A stretch of 64,000 nucleotides of DNA from an uncultured Alphaproteobacteria bacterium (GTDB lineage: Bacteria > Pseudomonadota > Alphaproteobacteria > Rhodobacterales > Rhodobacteraceae): contig CACHJY010000004.1 in NCBI GenBank assembly GCA_902580265.1, positions 12,050 to 76,049 on the forward strand, written 5' to 3'. Under the pieces are notes generated by a model, which saw only the letters and a program-made list of their open reading frames with translations, searched no databases and was not told the DNA's origin. The position numbers were made by a program, and so were the translations under genes. Below, in pieces: positions 61,374-64,000 of the stretch (position 1 is the first letter of the stretch; each line of letters starts with the position of its first letter).

Positions 61374-64000
61374 CTACTCTGCCATTATCTCAAAAACACC
61401 TTCAACTGCTTTTATGTTCTCAATCACTTCTGAACTGATATCATAAAAATATGGTAATGATATATTTGTTTTCTCCTGACTTTCCTCATCTTTAACTGTA
61501 ATTAAGACATTACCTTCATCAGATGTTTCTTTCATTACTGCGCTTTTTAAAAGGCTAGATATTCTGCTGACCTTGCAATTAGTGCTTATAACAAAATGGT
61601 ATTGCTTCCGTTTTCTATCACCTATGAACTTTTCTAAATTTCTCACAGATTTAACATTAATTCGGCTGTGACCATTTTGATCCTTTGTTTTTTCAATAAC
61701 AAGGAGTATAAACGTACCTACCACTAATTCTGCAGTCAAAGCAGTTAGCCTGTCCGGGAAAATAAAAACATCGAAAGTTTTAACTTTATGATCAATTAAA
61801 CTAACTAAGAAATATTGTCTTCCATTATTTGTCGTCTTTAAAGTTACGTCTGTTATGAACCCAGCTGTCATGATGCTTTGAAAGTCGCCTGTTGTCTTTG
61901 AAAGTGCGTTGAATTCCTTAATCCCAAGTGAATCGTAAAAGCTAGGTTCATAATTGTATGGCGACATAAAATAGATACCCGTAACATCATAAATCTCTTT
62001 AGACTTTTGTGGACGAGAAAGAGACTTGATCGATTTAAACTCCGGTTTCTTAATTGTCTCAATTGAATTTGAAAATAGATTAACTTGGCTTGAACCCTTC
62101 TCATCATGGCATGCAGCCGAATATAAAATAAGTTCCTCTAACTTTTCTAGCATGGCGGTATTCTCAAATTCAAAATCCTTAAAAGCTCCGGAGCTGATCA
62201 ACATCTCCAAAGGTCTTTTGCCAACTTTTTTTAAAGAAACTCTTTTTGCAAAATCGTAAATATCAACAAACTTGCCGTTTCGTTTTCTATTTTCAACAAT
62301 TTTTGACATTGAATCAAACCCAACATTTTTTATTGCTCCTAAGCCAAACAGTATTCTGTCTTTACTTACCGAAAACTTTACCTCCGAGCTGTTTATACAG
62401 GGAGGACACATCGTCAGACCAAATGCATTTATATCATCAAAATAGTTAGAAAATTTCTCCATATTATTAATGTCGTTATTCATTGAAGCAGTAATGAATT
62501 GAGCAGTATGATGGGTCTTCAGATAAGCTGTCTGATAACTTAGAACTGCGTAGGCAGCTGCATGAGATTTGTTAAATCCATAATTTGCAAATTTTGATAA
62601 TAAGTCCCATATACCCTCAGCTATTTTATTCTCGATTCCATTCTTATCTGCACCTTCCAAAAATTTTGGTTTTTCTGCATCCATAACCTCTTTTATTTTT
62701 TTCCCCATCGCTTTTCTTAACAAGTCGGCATCGCCAAGACTATATCCAGCCATTTTTTGGGCAATCTCCATAACCTGTTCTTGGTAAACTATAATTCCAT
62801 GAGTTTCGTCAAGTATCTTATCGATGGATGGATGGAGAAACTGTCTTTTTTTTGGGTCATTTTTGGCTTCACAGAACGCTGGTATATTTTCCATTGGACC
62901 AGGTCTATATAATGCTACCAAAGCAATAATATCTTCCACTGAATTTGGTTTAAGATCAATCAAGGCATCTCTCATACCCTTGCTCTCAACCTGAAAAACC
63001 GACATTGTCTTAGCTTCTGAATAAAGCTTAAATGTTTGAGCATCGGTTAAAGATATCTTATTGATATCAAGGTAATTAGAGCTACCTAAGTTTACTAACG
63101 AGACCGCTTCATTTATTATCGTTAATGTTTTTAAACCAAGAAAATCAAATTTTACTAACCCTGCTTTTTCAACCCAATCCTTGGTAAATTGAGTTGCCGG
63201 CATATCAGATCTAGGGTCCTGATACAAGGGTACCAACTCGACTAATTTGCGGTCACCAATAACAATACCAGCAGCGTGCGTTGATGCATTTCTTAGCACT
63301 CCTTCTAATTCTCTTGATATATTCAGCAATCTAGAAACTTGTTCGTCGTTCTTGGCTTCATCAATCAAACTATCTTCTGTTTCCATTGCTTCGTTAAGGG
63401 GAATAGGTTTTGTTCCCTGAACGGGAATAAGTTTCGCTATCTTATCGACCCTTGAGTAAGGAAGCTGAAGTACTCGGCCGATATCTCTAACGGCAGCCTT
63501 GGACCAGAGAGCACCAAAGGTGATAATCTGAGCAACATTTTCTTTCCCATACTTTTGCTTAACATAATCGATAATCTCATTCCGTCTCTCCATGCAAAAA
63601 TCAATATCAAAATCAGGCATTGATATTCGGGATGGATTAAGAAATCTCTCAAAAAGTAAAGAATATTTGATCGGGTCTAAATCGGTTATTGTTAAAGCAA
63701 ATGCTACCAAGCTACCTGCTCCTGAGCCTCGACCTGGTCCTACAGGAATTCCTTTAGCTTTTGCCCATTTAACAATATCTGCTACAATCAAAAAATAGCC
63801 GCTGAAGCCCATATTTTTAATTATGTCGAGCTCGTAAGAAACTCTGTCAAAATATACTTTCTCATCACTTACACTAGACAGCTCTTTGAACCTTATCTCC
63901 AAGCCATTTTTTGCTTCCTGTGCTAAATCTGTGTCCGCATTTGGGGAAAACCTTGGCAACATTGCATCTCTTGGTCTAGGCCTGAAAGAGCACCGCATAG
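61374..64000 (-). CDS. dnaE: DNA polymerase III alpha subunit (partial, N-terminus beyond window)
   Basis: The C-terminal about 875 residues of the replicative polymerase; the frame is open at base 64000. Visible parts: polymerase palm with PGRGSGAGSLVAFAL and the catalytic Asp pair in PDFDIDFC (near 135-142 of the visible part), ADIVKWAK, fingers with LYRPGPMENIPAF and HGIIVYQEQVM, helix-hairpin-helix and OB-fold (FITDVTLKTTNNGRQYFLVSLIDHK), and the tau-binding tail. The N-terminal PHP domain would be about 280 residues further upstream. Confidence 0.96.
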   Translation of the reverse strand, partial: MRCSFRPRPRDAMLPRFSPNADTDLAQEAKNGLEIRFKELSSVSDEKVYFDRVSYELDIIKNMGFSGYFLIVADIVKWAKAKGIPVGPGRGSGAGSLVAFALTITDLDPIKYSLLFERFLNPSRISMPDFDIDFCMERRNEIIDYVKQKYGKENVAQIITFGALWSKAAVRDIGRVLQLPYSRVDKIAKLIPVQGTKPIPLNEAMETEDSLIDEAKNDEQVSRLLNISRELEGVLRNASTHAAGIVIGDRKLVELVPLYQDPRSDMPATQFTKDWVEKAGLVKFDFLGLKTLTIINEAVSLVNLGSSNYLDINKISLTDAQTFKLYSEAKTMSVFQVESKGMRDALIDLKPNSVEDIIALVALYRPGPMENIPAFCEAKNDPKKRQFLHPSIDKILDETHGIIVYQEQVMEIAQKMAGYSLGDADLLRKAMGKKIKEVMDAEKPKFLEGADKNGIENKIAEGIWDLLSKFANYGFNKSHAAAYAVLSYQTAYLKTHHTAQFITASMNNDINNMEKFSNYFDDINAFGLTMCPPCINSSEVKFSVSKDRILFGLGAIKNVGFDSMSKIVENRKRNGKFVDIYDFAKRVSLKKVGKRPLEMLISSGAFKDFEFENTAMLEKLEELILYSAACHDEKGSSQVNLFSNSIETIKKPEFKSIKSLSRPQKSKEIYDVTGIYFMSPYNYEPSFYDSLGIKEFNALSKTTGDFQSIMTAGFITDVTLKTTNNGRQYFLVSLIDHKVKTFDVFIFPDRLTALTAELVVGTFILLVIEKTKDQNGHSRINVKSVRNLEKFIGDRKRKQYHFVISTNCKVSRISSLLKSAVMKETSDEGNVLITVKDEESQEKTNISLPYFYDISSEVIENIKAVEGVFEIMAE

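Overview
This 64 kb window looks like chromosome from a low-GC, streamlined marine alphaproteobacterium. Four things point there. (1) The block ruvCAB-ybgC-tolQRAB-pal-cpoB-tilS-ftsH is in the standard alphaproteobacterial order. (2) There is a DUF1489 gene, a family I know from Alphaproteobacteria. (3) The histidyl-tRNA synthetase is divergent and has a motif 2 of the type known from the Rhodobacterales/Rhizobiales/Caulobacterales group. (4) The gene set (DMSP demethylase, TRAP and oligopeptide ABC importers, an MttB-like methyltransferase, soluble formate dehydrogenase, Co-type nitrile hydratase) is typical of ocean bacteria living on small organic compounds. A low-GC Rhodobacterales-like organism is my best guess; a SAR116-like one is not excluded. 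No phage, IS element, CRISPR array or rRNA was seen, and no gene-free stretch reaches 300 bases.

Layout. 1-3.5 kb: end of a DMT-family permease, a short-chain dehydrogenase, a cold-shock gene with a long leader, an MttB-family methyltransferase and tRNA-Arg(UCG). 3.6-11 kb: a two-subunit NAD-linked formate dehydrogenase, divergent from an acyl-CoA synthetase with a small membrane protein, then a threonine/serine dehydratase. 11-16.4 kb: an oligopeptide-type ABC importer. 16.6-23.2 kb: a tight five-gene plus-strand unit (amidohydrolase, COG0523 GTPase, biotin-dependent carboxyltransferase, MOSC protein, AidB-like acyl-CoA dehydrogenase). 23.2-28.3 kb: OsmC protein, cyclase-family hydrolase, TRAP transporter and cupin. 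28.4-31.6 kb: tRNA 2-selenouridine synthase facing a SelD fused to an NDH-like flavoprotein. 31.7-36 kb: MFS permease, methyltransferase, medium-chain reductase, alpha/beta hydrolase. 36.1-40 kb: acyl-CoA dehydrogenase, AMACR-type CoA isomerase, nitroreductase and MeaB GTPase. 40-42 kb: nitrile hydratase (alpha, beta, activator) behind aroQ. 42.1-44.6 kb: dmdA and rimO.

From 44.6 kb to the end nearly everything is minus-strand housekeeping: ftsH, tilS, the Tol-Pal envelope system, RuvABC, prmA, msrA, rpsD, then hisG-hisZ-hisS and the C-terminal three quarters of dnaE. The only plus-strand gene here is the DUF1489 gene.

How it fits together. C1 metabolism is a theme. DmdA would move the methyl group of DMSP to tetrahydrofolate, the MttB-like protein would demethylate a quaternary or tertiary amine, and formate dehydrogenase would oxidise the resulting C1 units to CO2 with NADH production. 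Several CoA-linked enzymes (two acyl-CoA dehydrogenases, a ligase, an AMACR, a carboxyltransferase, MeaB) suggest branched or odd-chain acid breakdown, but none of these substrates can be fixed from sequence alone. The formate dehydrogenase uses cysteine at its active site, so the selenium genes here are accounted for by tRNA modification rather than selenocysteine.

No clearly unprecedented system was found. The best candidates for new biology are the 16.6-23.2 kb cluster, the operator-like dyad at 16526-16546, the aroQ-nitrile hydratase operon and the SelD fusion pair.
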